A stretch of 64,000 nt of DNA, taken from Taeniopygia guttata. Lineage: Eukaryota; Chordata; Aves; Passeriformes; Estrildidae. The stretch covers positions 5,468,001 through 5,532,000 of the forward strand of contig NC_133024.1 in assembly GCF_048771995.1 (NCBI RefSeq), given 5' to 3'. The translations under genes were made by a program, and so were the position numbers. Positions 1 through 13,800 of the stretch are shown piece after piece (position 1 is the stretch's first letter; each line of letters opens with the position of its first letter). The notes beneath the pieces are model-generated. The model saw only the letters and a program-made list of their open reading frames with translations, made no database searches and had not been told where the DNA came from.

Positions 1-1622
1 TGAGACTGTAGCAGGACATCTCTCTCCAGCACAGAAGAGCTTATCTCTTGCTCGTTAGTTGGTGCAATAACTCAGAGCATCTTGCTCTCACATGAGCCTC
101 ACAGGAGCCTTGGTGAAGTAACTCAATCAGGACAGTTTATCTTGTAGTGAATTATTTCATTGCCATAGGAGGGATGCTTTCAGCTGACAGTAAACATCTT
201 GCTGTGGAAGCAGATGTGGAAAGACAAGCTGGAATTTCTGACTGACATACACTTCACAAATTGTAAAAGCTACACCATATTTTCACAAAGCAAAAATATT
301 CTGCACATTCCCTGGAAATGTGTGGGCTTTCCTCACCAAAGTCAGTACCCCACTTTGTGGTTGCTGTCCTGGGGGCTGAGTGTAAGAACTCTTTGTACAC
401 TATCAGCAATTTGATGGTAAGTTACATTGACTCCTAACCTGTACTATTTCCTTGCTAGCTGTAATATAGGTACCTTGAAGTCATGCACAATTTTATGTAA
501 TCTCCTAGTAGTTCTTTTATTTTACACCGTGTAATAAATAAGTGTTTAAGTCCTCTTGTCTGTTACTTTCTGCCAATTCATTAAGTAACTCAATTTATAA
601 TAGACCTAACTGTTCCCTCTTAAGAACTTGTGAGCCAGAGAGATTTAGGTTCAGGTCACCTAAGTAGAGCTGCTGCAAAAAATCTAAGCCTAAGGCAGGG
701 ATTTTCTAAATCTCTCACTTGATCCATAACAAAGAGATGGATAGAAACTGACCTCATGTCAATTCCAGTATTTCTATTTTCATAATTATTAGACTTGTTA
801 ACTGTTTCTTTTTAATGTATGCCACACTTAGATATTTTCAGAAGTGATTAGTAAGTCTGAATAGTCCACCTGATTTCCGTGATGAGCATTCAGAACATCT
901 GAATGCTTAGTCATACTTCAGTTTCCATTTTCCATTCAGTTTCAGTTTGATTTTGCACAAGAGTAGTGTTCTTAGAATAACTTTACTTCTGAAAAATCTC
1001 AGCTTCCTAAGTAGCATCAAGTTCTTTTGAAGGATCAGTTAATGGGGTAAGAATGAGAGAGACAGCCAGCTCTGAAGGCAAATAAAATCCAACATCACAA
1101 CCCACAAAACAAACTACAACTAAAACAAAGAACTAAGCTTACTTACAGTCCCAACTCATCCCACTGACTTCACAGGTCCTGGATGGGAACTTGTAAATAG
1201 CATTGGATTGCAGAGTTTCTGTACTGCCCTGAGTGCTGCACTCCCCTTGAAGTGTATGAAGCTACTATTCCAAATTTTAAGGTTCTGTCAAATATATCTC
1301 TGTTGCCATACTGAGACCTCATTCTCACCTGGCACTAGTTTACCAGCTCACAAGGTAAAATTTGTCATGTATTTCTAAATTCTCAATTATCACTACTGCA
1401 CCCTCGCACCTCACCCGGTTTGTACGTGTCATTCAATGTCTATGGCTTGTCACTGGTTTGAGGCAGAAACCACCTTCTGCATTTCTCAGCACATTTCAGC
1501 ATGACATTGACCTCCAACAAAGACCTTGTGAATTCCTGGATTTAGATCCCTAGATAATTTTATGAACAGTAAATTTGGTCTCCTTGATAGCTGTCTATTA
1601 CAGAGTTGGTTTTTACACTTAC
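1..1622 (-). other. JAM2: JAM2 intron after exon 5 (partial)
   Basis: Non-coding and AT-rich. I looked on the minus strand for the next exon (end of Ig2 and membrane segment) and did not find a convincing one, so it should lie left of the window. No repeat is recognised here. Confidence 0.6.
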
Positions 1623-1828
1623 CAGAGTGCCAGACTTTTTATTCATGGTGTAAGTAATGTTTGCTGCTCTAGCACTGGCTGCTCCTGTCTTCTCCAGCAA
1701 GGCAACACCATTCTTGTACCACTGGTACTCAGATGGAGGGGAGCCCTCAGTTTCCTTACAACTCATCTGCACGACCGTTCCTGTCATTGCGGAGCTGGGT
1801 ACCTCACACACTGGAGTAGTCGGAGCAA
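1623..1828 (-). CDS. JAM2: JAM2 coding exon 5 (Ig domain 2)
   Basis: This 206-bp exon runs from a CACTGTCCAG acceptor to a GTAAGT donor and ends in phase 0 after KSGTL. It encodes [32 protein letters not shown] and [13 protein letters not shown]. The human counterpart reads CEVPSSALSGTVVELRC and SSYTMNTKTGTL. Reading past the donor gives no similarity, which supports this exon end. Confidence 0.94.
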
Positions 1829-4800
1829 CTGGACAGTGAAATTGAACTCGTTACACACGTACTTATACTGTCCACATGTGTCAGAGTCTGAAATAGTTCA
1901 TGCCTCAAACATTGATATAAAGTTTTGCCCATTATAACAAAAACTGTATAAAGAAGCTACAACCAAAGAAGCCTCCCCAAAGATACCTGACTTGGAGTTT
2001 GGACTGAAAGTCAAATGCTGAGATTAAATAAAGTGAAAACTCATTCTTAATCACCTGAAACAAGCAAGTAAACAAGGAAAAGAATGTGAGCCAAACCCAG
2101 CAGCCATGCTAAGAATCATCTTGGGCTTGCTTTGGAGTGAGGGAGGCCATAGACTGTCACTGATGGAGATAGGAATGCAATGTATACCCACCGAGGTTCA
2201 TGCAGCAACAGCCAGAGTTTATCGATGTGTGCTCTCTTACACAGGGGCTTGGAATTTCCCATGCTTACAGATATTATTGGTCAAAAGTCTTAACTCTGCA
2301 CAGCTCACTGGCCAATGATACAGGTGCATTCCTGGTTCAAAGGGATTGGCTGGGGTCCCCTTGTTTGAACTTGAATTCAGCCTATTGACTTAAAACCTGG
2401 GGACTTGTTTACTACTTGTTCTCTAACGAGTTAGGCTGGTTGAGTTGGTATCTGTTATGGCCTAATTATCTGTGCTGCTATAGACCAGCTATAGCTGTCA
2501 CAGTAGCCCACAGGAGCAGGTTGGGAGCAGGTTTGCACAGATTTTCCCCCCAGCTGATGTCGGGAGAGGAAGTTTCGGTGTGTTGCAACCTCTGCTCAGG
2601 GGCAGGGAACCCATCCTCCCTTACACAAACTGGCTATGGAACCACCAATCTTGGGAAGGCCACATCCATGGGATATTCATGTGAGAGGCAGCCTTAATCC
2701 ATCAAAAGCCCCCTAAAGTGCTCCCCAGTGTCATTCCTGAAGCCTTGCACCATTGGACTGTATGTGATACAACAAACCCAGCAAGTTGTAAGAGACAATG
2801 GCAAACTCCCCCTGCTCCCCAAGGGAGGAGCCTGGATTTTCCCACCTAGACTGAATATTTATTCACCTATTAGATTCTATGCTTTCAGGGGGGACCTTCA
2901 CCACCAAGAAGACCAGCTGAAGAGGATCAGTGAAACATCATTGGGATCCATGGAGTGGTGGTATTTTCCTTATTCTGTCCTTGTTACTCTCTGTCCCTCC
3001 CACCTATTTCTTATTTCTCTCTCTCTCCTTCTCTCATACATTTACTATTGTCACTGGCATATGATCTCATTTGCACCTTAATTCAGGCAGGGGCATTTTT
3101 AAGAACTTTACTAATGGGATCATGGATCAGGCTGACAGTCATTGTGAGGAGGAAAGCACTTGTGCATGTTTGATAACTACCATGTCAATGAAATGAGGTG
3201 TAGGAGAAGGGCTGGAAGGCACAATCCTGCTACTGAGAGCACAGTAAAATTTATGAGTTGCTAAAAATGAAGGAGATGCTTACTGCCAGCCTCCCCCCAC
3301 CATATGCTGTGTCATCCTGTCTCCAGTCTGTGCACTTTCATCCAACCCTAGAGTTTGTTTCACTTCGTTTCTTGTATGCAACCTCTTGTTCACAGACAGA
3401 TGGAATAATGCAGAATCTGAAGTCCAGCAATTGGCCCCTTCCCTACCCTAGTATTTAAAAACCTAAGTGAGGAAGAGGAAAAAGAGTTTTTGTATTAAAA
3501 GGAGTCAATTTTTGAGAAGTGAATGTCAGAAAGATTCACCGAGACTTTGGCAACCATCATAGATACTTCATAAACCCCAATCTGAGGACCAAAACCAATT
3601 GGTTATTACATTCCAGTTTAAATTACATTCCCCCAGAGATGCAGGAGAACTGTTTGCTCCTTCTCCTATGAAGATGAATGTCTCTTTTTTGATTTTTAAT
3701 ATGAACAGAAAAGGAACTTAATTTTTTTTTTTTTTGGTACTTAATATTATATAGAAGAAAAATAATGGTGAAGAGGCATCCATGGAACATTAAAAGAACA
3801 ACTGACACCTTAACTAGTATAGATAGTTTTTTCTTGGTTGATTTTAAGATAAAAAGCAGAGATAAAGAAAACCAAATGAAATACTAATTCACATTAACTT
3901 TCAAAAAGTTATGCTACCCCTCCCTTCTCTTTGGCCTTGAAGATTTCAACTTTAAATTAAGAAGTCACATTTAAAACAGGAAAGCTGTTGGGAAAGTAAA
4001 GAAAGTGGGGTTACCTCATTGTTGATGATTATCAGAAGTTTGTGCATTTATCATCTTTTATGAAGAACTTAGAAACTTTATGTATAATTTTGAATGATCA
4101 ATTATTACTAGCTTTAATAGGACAAATCTAGAGTCTACAAAAACAAGTATTTTCTTTTGTCCTTGTACAGGCAAAAAAAAGAAAACTATTGGCCTCTACC
4201 ACTCATCCAGTGCAACAAATACCAAACCCAGTGTGAGAACAATGTGCTCAGTATTCACTTTTCCATAAATTCCTTAATTGGGAAAGAAAGCAAGACCCAC
4301 AAAGAACAACTGCTCCCCAGCAGGCACCACCATCTCTCCTGTAAATAAAGCCCACTGATTGCCAGCTCTCTGGCTGTCATTGCACAAAAACTCCTTCCAA
4401 AACCAGGACGAGACTGTAGCATATTGGAATGAACTTCTGCTTGTGAATATTTGATAAGTGTTGACAGATGCTGACTTTCCAGTGCCAAACACCATGATCA
4501 TCTTATCCAGATTCTCAGTCACTGCGTGATTTCAGTTTTGAGAACTGAAACACTCTGATTTAATAAAACCCTAGTTAAGTCCCTTACTAATGCAAGTGTG
4601 ACTTTTGCCAAGCTGTTTTGTGACGTTGTACAATGTTTGTGTGCAAGTGTGTTAATAAACCCAGCCCGAAGAAGACCCAAAAACCCAGCAGCCACACACT
4701 GTGTGGACAACCCTACCTTCAGCACCCCAACACCTCACCATCCAGTTTTTTAAAAAGCCTAAGTAATAAAATTTGTACCCAATACTGTGAGAGTAATAGT

Positions 4801-7800
4801 AGCTTCTCCCAGGCGTTGCCCCTCTTCACTCTTGGCACTGATTTCACAGCGGTAGGTGCCAGAATCCCTTCTAGTCACATTCCTGATTCGGATTCCTGTA
4901 TTCAGCATCTCTGCTCGGCCTCGAAGATCACCTTTAGGGAGAACAAGACAGAGAGGTTTCTGCTCTTTGCTTATAGAATCATAGAATCACAGAATGGTTT
5001 GGATTGGAAGGGACCTTGAAGATCATCTTGTTCTATCCCCACTGCCATGGGCATGGACACCTTCCACTAGACCAAGTTGTTCCAAGCCCCATCCAACCTG
5101 GTCTGGAACACTTCCAGGGATGGGGCAGCCACAGTTTCTCTGGGCAACCTGTGCCAGTGCCTCACCATCCTCACAGGGAGGAATTTTCTTCATATATTTC
5201 CTCTGTATATCTAGAATAAATTTCTTCTCTTTCAGTCTGAAGCAAATATCTATGGCTCATTGGCTTATTCTGGAATCATGTACAATTTATTGACATTTTA
5301 CATCATACTGTACATAAAACTATTGTTTTTTTGTTCAGTGTTAGTTACGTATCACCAAAGAGCAATATGAAATCCCCTTCTCAAAACAGTATGAACCTTC
5401 CATTTAGTCCAAAAAAACACCTTCAATTCAAAAAACCTCCATCTACCTTACATTATCCACTTGGAAGATGGAATGCATTTTTCTGCAGGTGGTTCAAGAA
5501 AATGCATAGAACAGTAGTGAGGTGACTGAAAGACATCCCTTTCCACTAGAGACATGGCAATCACTAACTTAATTACCTTAAAGAAAAAGTTATGAGTGAG
5601 ACCACAGCAGAGTATTTGACATTATAACTTGGCAAGAAAAACCTGATGGATTTACAAAAACACTGTCATCAGACTTCTTACAATGAATAAGTCTTTTTAA
5701 TTCTACAGCTTATTATGAAAGTTACATGCACACACAGAAGCATGAGTCTGAGTGTTTTTCTAAATTAAATATATGCAGAAAAAACCAACTTCATCAAGGT
5801 CAACACATCTGCAAGCTCTACAAACTAACAAAATCTCTGTGCTTTTATTTTATTTCTCAACCTTTGTTTATTGTGTACAATGTAACAGAGACTCATATGT
5901 TCTCCAACACACAAAGCTGAAGTAAATCCTTTTCAAAACATAAAAAGAGAAATTCTACTTCTGAAAAGAATACAAATAATTTATAATATACAGCTGAGTT
6001 TATATTTTATGTATATAAAAAATGCTGCATTATTCATATCTAAGCCTCCTGCTTTACAGGAGACTTGAGAAACCTCTTTTTAGGATAGGAGTGCAGAGCC
6101 TGCAGTAGTTTAGGGGAGTTTACATCTGCATGTAATTTCATTGTTGAAAAATCCCAAGGAATCTGCAGTACCATTTTTCTTAGTCTTTAATTTTATTCTA
6201 TTTAACTTAATTAAAAGGTAAATAATAATTGATTATTTTATAAAGAAATGCTTTTTTTTTCCCCCCCGAGAAGAATTCTCTTTCTGAAAAGGACAACTCA
6301 TCTATATGAACAGCCAAGAGCCTTCTTGTTCAGTCTTATTCTTGGTGTTGCTTCCCAAGAAAGAGTCAATAGCTATGGTGGAGAATGACATGTTAAACCA
6401 TCTGTTTGCAGTACTGTACCTGTAAATTCACTGTTGTAGTAGACAAATGAGACTCCTTGAGACTGGATTTTCTTCCACTCTATTCTTAAACTCATCCCTT
6501 TTGAAAATTTGTGTTTGCAACTAAGAATAGCCTCTAGAGGGAAGAAAAAAAAAATAAAGGCAAAAAGGGAAAATTAGAGATTTTAGTATTGTGTTGGTAT
6601 ACATTCAAGTTCCCTGAAATTCATGTTCCTCCTTCAAAAGAACTTGTACAGTCAGCAATGGCTAGATATCAAAGTGATCCTTCTCCAGATTTACACACGG
6701 TGGGGAGAAAGAAACCAGTAATTTTATTATACTTCAGTGGTTTTTGGGTCAAACCTCAGATGTTGGGATTCCCATGCTGGATAGGGTTTATTACTTTCCC
6801 CATCTAACATAGGAATATCTACTTTATCAATTACATTCTTTATTACTACCCTCATTTTAGTTTAAACATTTCTGAGCAGATCATCCCAAAAAAAGGGGAC
6901 TCTGACCCTGTTATAAACATATTTTTGAATTACCATTCTGAATTCTGTATCAATAGCTTTTCTGTTTAAATGTATAACTTAATGGAGATGAAAAATATTC
7001 CAGTAAGATGGTTAAAGAAACAAATGCAATATAGACCTTGCTACCTGTAAGCTACCAATTTTCCAATATAGGCCATAATATCCAGAGTAAATAAAATAAA
7101 ATCCTTTATAGTTTTGACAAGGCCTGTCTAGCTTTCATAATCTAACATGCACTGCTCAAACATAATCAACCATCATATTTCTTTACAGTCTAAACAAATG
7201 AGTCTGGAAGGTAATTAAGAGCTGCAGACAGATCTACTCCTTTGCACTTCAGAGTCTGATTTCCTAGGTCTGCTCTGAAAAGAAACAAAAACCCAGACTG
7301 GTAGCCTTGGTGATACCTCATAGGGAAAAAAAAAATATCCAGACTTGAAAGAAAAATTGAGGCAGGAGAGCATTCCTTGCCAGAAACATGTTACACGTGC
7401 ACTGGCTGTTTTGAAAAACATACTGTGCACTCAGGAAGTCTGAGGTTCCTGACTTCAGGTTGAGTGTATGGGTGGAGGCTTCCTGAATATTAAGATTTGC
7501 TAGTTTCCTTTCCATTTTGTTTTTGTCTCCTTCTAACAAAGAAAAACCATCATTCAAGCTCAGCTTGCTTTTGCTGCTGGCCTGGTGACAGTTGGCTTGT
7601 CAAATGAGCTGGTCTGTGTTAGCTGACCCAGAGACCGCTCAGCTGAAGTGTTCCCAGCTGAACAAGTCACCTCTGTCCCAAATGAGCTGCCCCTTTCTTG
7701 CATGCCCCATGTTTTTGTTTCAGAAAAAACCTAGCACTGATGCCCACCCACTAATCTTATTCAGAGAAAAGGAATGGATAGAAGAAAGGGAGTGTGCACA

Positions 7801-10800
7801 GAACAGAGACAACACAGTAAAATCATCCTCAGTTATAGCTCCCCTCTCCTGCTTTTTCCCATAGGAATGGAGTCAGGGAGAGGTACTTGATTTGCATTAA
7901 GGTAGGTCCACAGGACACTGTGCATCAGCACTGGTACTGCTAGGCCTGCAAAAGCCCTCTGGAATCTTGGAGAGATCTGCACAATATTTAATTTGGATTT
8001 ACAGCTGGTCTGGAGGCTATCATTGGTGATAGAATTATAGAATATCTCAAGTTGGAAGGAATGCTAAGAGTCAGTGAGCCCAACTCCCTCCTCCTTGCAG
8101 AACTACCTAAAACAAAACCATGACCAGCAGTGTCACCTAGATGCTCCTTGAGCTCTGTCAGGCTTGGTACCATGACCACTCTCCTGGGAAGCCTGTCCCA
8201 GTGCCTGACCATCCTCTTCTACAGTAAGAGGAGTTAGAGGAGAGAAGGAAAATGCATTTCAGACCAGCTGCACCCACAGTGGAATAACTGCCTATTGGCC
8301 CTACCATTCCTTAGTGCTGCTACGCATGGAGAACTTGGCTTGGCATCTGGGCTGTGCTAAACTGATTCCATCCAATGTACAAGTAACAAAAGACAAAATA
8401 CAAGCCATATACCGCATGAAAAGACAAAACCTGATCAAGTTTTAGTATTACCTGAAACATTTCTCTGTGGTTTTGCCTGCCTTTAGCTCTAAATGCATTC
8501 TGTCAAGAAAAGAATACTTAACAGAAGTCCAGATGACAATTTTAGAGACCTCTAAAATATTTTATTATTACCTCAAGAAGCTGAATAAGGTTTAAAGCTC
8601 AGAGAACAGGTTTTTTGATCCCAAATTCCCACCTCTCTCCACTCCAACCAAATTCAAAAAACAAACCCACGTAACCCACAAACCTCACACTACAGTACTC
8701 CCCTTTCTCATCTACCCAGCAAACAGGTTTTCCTCTTTGCCTCTCTAAGTTCTCCACCCCATTATTTGAAGTATTTTGCTATTTTATATATGACACACAT
8801 ATATACACATATATAACTATGTAAATAGCCATTACAGCTACTGACAAGTAAAAACAGCTATTAAATTATTGTTAGTTGCAATTAACTAACTTATATTTGT
8901 TCTCTCTAGTCCCTCACTTTTCTGTCTTGTAAGATATTTAATGTTTCTCCTTTCCATCAGCTCCCATGACATTGTGTGGAAGGAAACCAGGCAGAAGTTA
9001 CAGGGCTGACACACAAGTCACAGAACCATAGAACAGGGGAGGCTGCAAAGGAACTCTGGGGAGCACCGAGGTCAACTCCACCTCGAGTAAGAGAAAATGG
9101 GGACAAGACCAAGATAACACAGAATCAGTGGAGAGAGTAGGCACAGGACCCCTTAGGAAAGAGGAAGACAACCTCAATAGCTGCACAGCTTCTGTATGAA
9201 TAGTTTGCATGTATTGTGTATACAATAAAAATTATCACAACAATGCCCATACTGTACCCTTGAACTCCTCTGCTTTTACATTTTTGTTATCTGTTTCAAT
9301 GGAGATTCCAGACACATCAGGACCTGCAAGGGGACAGCAAAAAAAAAGACAATTCAGCAATAAACATTTGTGATTTCACATGCGCTTTGGCAGCTACAAG
9401 CAATATTTTTGAGACCTCCTCACACTGTACAAGTTAGACATTGCCTATGAGAAGGAGAACAGACAAAGAGCTAGACCAGGGCTGGCCTTGAACAGTTAAT
9501 CTTTTTTCTCCAGGTTCTGGCATCTGTAAAAAATAAGTAATATTTATTTTTTACAATGGCATAATGATATTTAAGTGTAAGAAGTTCTATATAAACAGTA
9601 AACATTTTATGCTATGGTCATGTCTGTTTATAACTGGGGAGATATCTATTAATCCATAAGTATATTTTCTAGAACATCCTTATTACAAGGCATGCACATT
9701 TTCTGAATACCACTTAGAGATTCTAAAGGGTAAAAAATATGTACAGTAATTGGCAATTATCTCAAATTCTTCTTGAAAAGGGAAGGAAGATAATCAAGAT
9801 TTATCTAGTTTTAACTCAGAGAAAGAAAAAAAATCCCCATACACTCTTGGATATCTCATTGTTGCATTCCACTAAGGGGGAACTGCAGGGGGTTCTTCTA
9901 AAACAGATGGCTGAGGATGGAATGATGTGAAATCTTCTCCTAGCTGCCTCCTGCAAGTAGCACTTGTACAGCCCCTTCCCCCACATCTCCCATAATTTCA
10001 AACAATATTGAGACAGAACTCAAAATTAAATTGGTTCCTCACACTCATGTAGTGGGAGCACTGAAATTCCAGAAAGAACATGTGAAATAACCACTAGACC
10101 TACATCAACCCCCACCCAGCTACCAGGAATTGGGCACAGATATTATAATTAATCCACATCAGGCTAGCAAGTGCTTAACCACAGCTGATCACAGTTCTTT
10201 ACACAGGTCTAATTTTTTTTTTTTCCTCAAAAGCATCTCAAGTTCTCTTGGTTTAGTACTAGTTTTGAAGACAGCACAGACACTTCTAATGCAGTCCATT
10301 TCCTCCGTCTGCATCAGCCAGCTGAACAATTGCTACAGCAAGTATGGACAAGAACTGAGAACCTGTTTCCATCAATGTTTAGAAACTTGACTTAGTCAAA
10401 AACAACTGACAGAAACTAGGAAAATATCAAGATTAGACATTCTTAAGCACACATCTCCTTCGTCTATCCCTAAATAATTAATTTCTCTTTCTCCTGCTTG
10501 ATAGGGGAAGAGTTGCACATACCCTAGCAGATGAATATCTAGTCTTGACCTGAAGACACAAACAAATTAACAATCTCTTGATTCTTAAGTTCTTTTAAAA
10601 GTTTTCTATGCCTTCTGATGTTTACAGATTTCTACTACAGTTCTCACATACTGTTCATGTAATTAATTATTGTTTTCCATTCTTTGTGGGAGGAGAGAAT
10701 TGGTAGACTGTTAGCTTAAGCAGTGTAGTTAGAGAGGTAGCAATTTCTTCCTCCAATCCACTATCACTTTTAAAATTCTATATATTACAAAGTCAGAAAT

Positions 10801-13800
10801 AAAAGTTTCTTCCTTTTACTCTTTTAATTTTAGTGTGAGTGTGTAAGTTATTTTGTGTCCTAGTGCAACAGATTGATACCAGGGGTTGGCCTGACCCAGG
10901 TGGAGCACCTTGAATTCAGTCTTTTTAAACTTCATGACATTCCCATGGGCCACTTCTTGAACCAGTCCAGGTCCTTCTGGATGACCTTCAAGTGGAACAA
11001 CAGCACCCTCATCTTGGTGTCACCAGCAAATCTGCCAAGGGTGCACTTGATCCCTTTGTCTATGTCAATAATGAAGACATTAAACAGCACTGGTCCCATA
11101 ACCATAGTACCCTATCATAGTTTTCTTCTCAATTAAAGATCATTCCCTATGGTTTAAGTCCAACAGAACAGAGGGGATTCTTCATTCATTCTGTTCCTAT
11201 GGCCTTTTTACTCCTTAATTTTCTAGAGTTTTTTCAGCATCCTTTAAAAATACAAATTACAGTTCTACAGGTATCTATAATCACTGCCTCTGAGTCATGG
11301 AGCAACACTCAGAAATGGTATCTGAGTCCCTGGTGTTGTAGCAAGAGTTCAGTTATTCATTCACTGCGTATTGTGGTGGTCTGACCTTGGGGGGCTGCCA
11401 GACACCCACATAGCTGCTCTCTCACCCATCCTCCTCAACATGACCAAGGAGAAAATAAGATTAAAAAGCTCGTGGGTCAAGAGAAAGAAAGGGACTCAGG
11501 GAGTTTAGTTAGCAGTTACCATCACGGACAGAACAGACTAAATTTAGGAAAAACTAATTACTGCCAGTTTAAAACAGAGTAAATGCAGTAGTTGTGGGAA
11601 TGTGCTCTTCTCTGCTGCTTCTTCTTCTTCATGCTCTCCTCTACTCCAGCATAGTCTGCTTTCTATAGGTCACAGTTACTGCCAGGAGCCTGCTCCATCA
11701 TGGATTCTCTGTGGTGCTTTCTAGCTATCATACATGCCCTTCCAAATACATGTCCAACAATTCTTGTGTCTAAAAGAACAAAGCCTCACCTGACAGTGCA
11801 AAGTGAAATTCCATGTGTGCACATTACCAAAAGATGCAAATTGTGTATAGCTATCCTGTCTGTAATAGGTTTCAATTTTATCCACTTTGTTACCCCAAAG
11901 AGTTATAATCAGAAGTTGATAATATGAAATAAATAAGACATGAAGAATTCTAGCAATGACATTTACATACTCTGAGAATACTGAAATAGCAAAAACATAT
12001 TTGCACTACAAATAGCACTTAGAAAATTTTTTCATCCCTCCAAGAAAGAAAACTTTCCTACTGAACTTTAAAGAAAGAAATTGTAATAGTCCTCTGTATA
12101 AGCCCCCTCACACCCTGTTGAAAGCAGAGGAGGAAACCATATCTCCAGCTCCTCCCAAAGGAACAATACCCCTCTTGCCCCCTCTTGCCCCATATTCTAG
12201 ATGCCAACAGTTAACAAATCACATTTATCTCTTGAAATAGCATCTTCCTTCATGATGGGGAGAAGCATTATATTCTGAGACTCTTGACAGCAGCTAACAC
12301 TTGGTAACATTTCAAAAGCAAGCCTTTCTAGGTGCCTAATGTGTGGATAATTTACAAATTATTTACAAATTGCTGTCTCATCAACCTCTTCAGTCTGGAC
12401 ACAAAACAGCTATAGTACATGCAATTCACCACCAATATTTGCTGTTTCATGGGCCTGGAAATTTCTCTCCTTCTCATTAATACAAGTGTCATGCAGCTCA
12501 AAATATTCAATGATCAAAATATTCACAGAATATGAAGCCAGAAAAGGAAAACACATTTTAGGACTTCTGGAGCAGGACCGTGGTATTTACTTTCCACTAT
12601 GGAAGTCATTACAGAATTACTTTGCATGCTTTTTATTGGAAGCCTGCAATTGCATAAAGTCTCCTTATTTACCCTTACATCAAGGGATTTATAGAATACA
12701 TGGAGATTATATTATACAATACAATTAAGTAGAAAATATGAGAAAGAGGGGGAGAAAGGGAGAGAAAGAAGTTCAACATACACACAACCCTCCTCCTCAC
12801 ACACACAAACCACACATATACATGACTATTTTCAAGAAGCTGTGGAGTTCAAACACTAATGTAAGGTGGTGCAGAGACAGCTGACTGTATTAAAACCATT
12901 ATCTATTGTGATCAAACAGAAAGATAGGAGAAGTGCTTAAAGCTATAGCATCTCTTCCCTTAGACATCCTTCAAGAAACATCTGTGCCAAATATTCAGAA
13001 TCCAAGTCTTCAGCTTTGGATTGTTAATTCACCATATAAAAAGCAATAGTGAAAAGATGACATATTACAGTACCAGTAAACCTTCTATTCAGACTGCTTT
13101 TTAAAGACCAGAAATAAAAAAAGGAAAAAAAAAAAAAGCTGCTTTTACATGTCAGTAGCTATGTTTGTTTGGAAATAAACTCCAAAAACCCACACTTTCC
13201 ATTTGATAAATACTCACAGCTGTAAACTGAAACTACTAGCTAGATGAATCATTAAGGAAAAATATTTTAGTCAAACCAAATGAAACAGTATGCCTGGAAG
13301 AAATTACATGAGAACAGAATCAAAACAAAGTTAAAAGTACAGGAGAAAAAACAGTTTTGAATTTGTTTTGCCAAGTTCTAAACAACAGGTGGTCTAAAGC
13401 AAAGTTTAACAAAGAGTTCCTGAGGATACTGTAAATTTAGGAAGTCCAACGTCTCAAGAATAAAGGCAGTTCTCTTACTGAACTCCCTGAAAGAGAATAG
13501 GAAACCAGACATCTGTTTGGTGTCAGCATCCTTCAGACGTGACCACTTCAGGGTGAAGCCTCAGCTACATGATTAGGTGCTGATGCAAACTTGTCAGCCA
13601 TGGAACTACCTACCACAGGCACTCAAATGACACCTGGAGTTTTGCCATTTTCATGCCATATAAGGACACCTGTTTTGGCTCCCTTTTTGCCACACTTCAC
13701 AGAATTCACAGAATCACTACCTTGGAAGAGACCTCCAAGATCATCAAGTCCAACCTATGCCTCAACAGCTCAACTAAACCATGGCACCAAGTGCCACATC

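Larger units (their letters stand above)
1829..9257 (-). other. JAM2: JAM2 introns 2 to 4
   Basis: Non-coding apart from exons 2-5, which are listed separately. It holds the unassigned repeat at 2440-3070 and CR1 copies at 4973, 8028 and possibly 9016. The remaining sequence is AT-rich and unassigned. Confidence 0.75.

Noticed and set aside
61-130. Minus-strand SCEA motif that could be the next JAM2 exon (human EYSCEAR)
   Set aside because: The residues around it (LLHQG before, HVRAR after) do not fit an Ig strand, and no acceptor or donor suits them. Probably chance.
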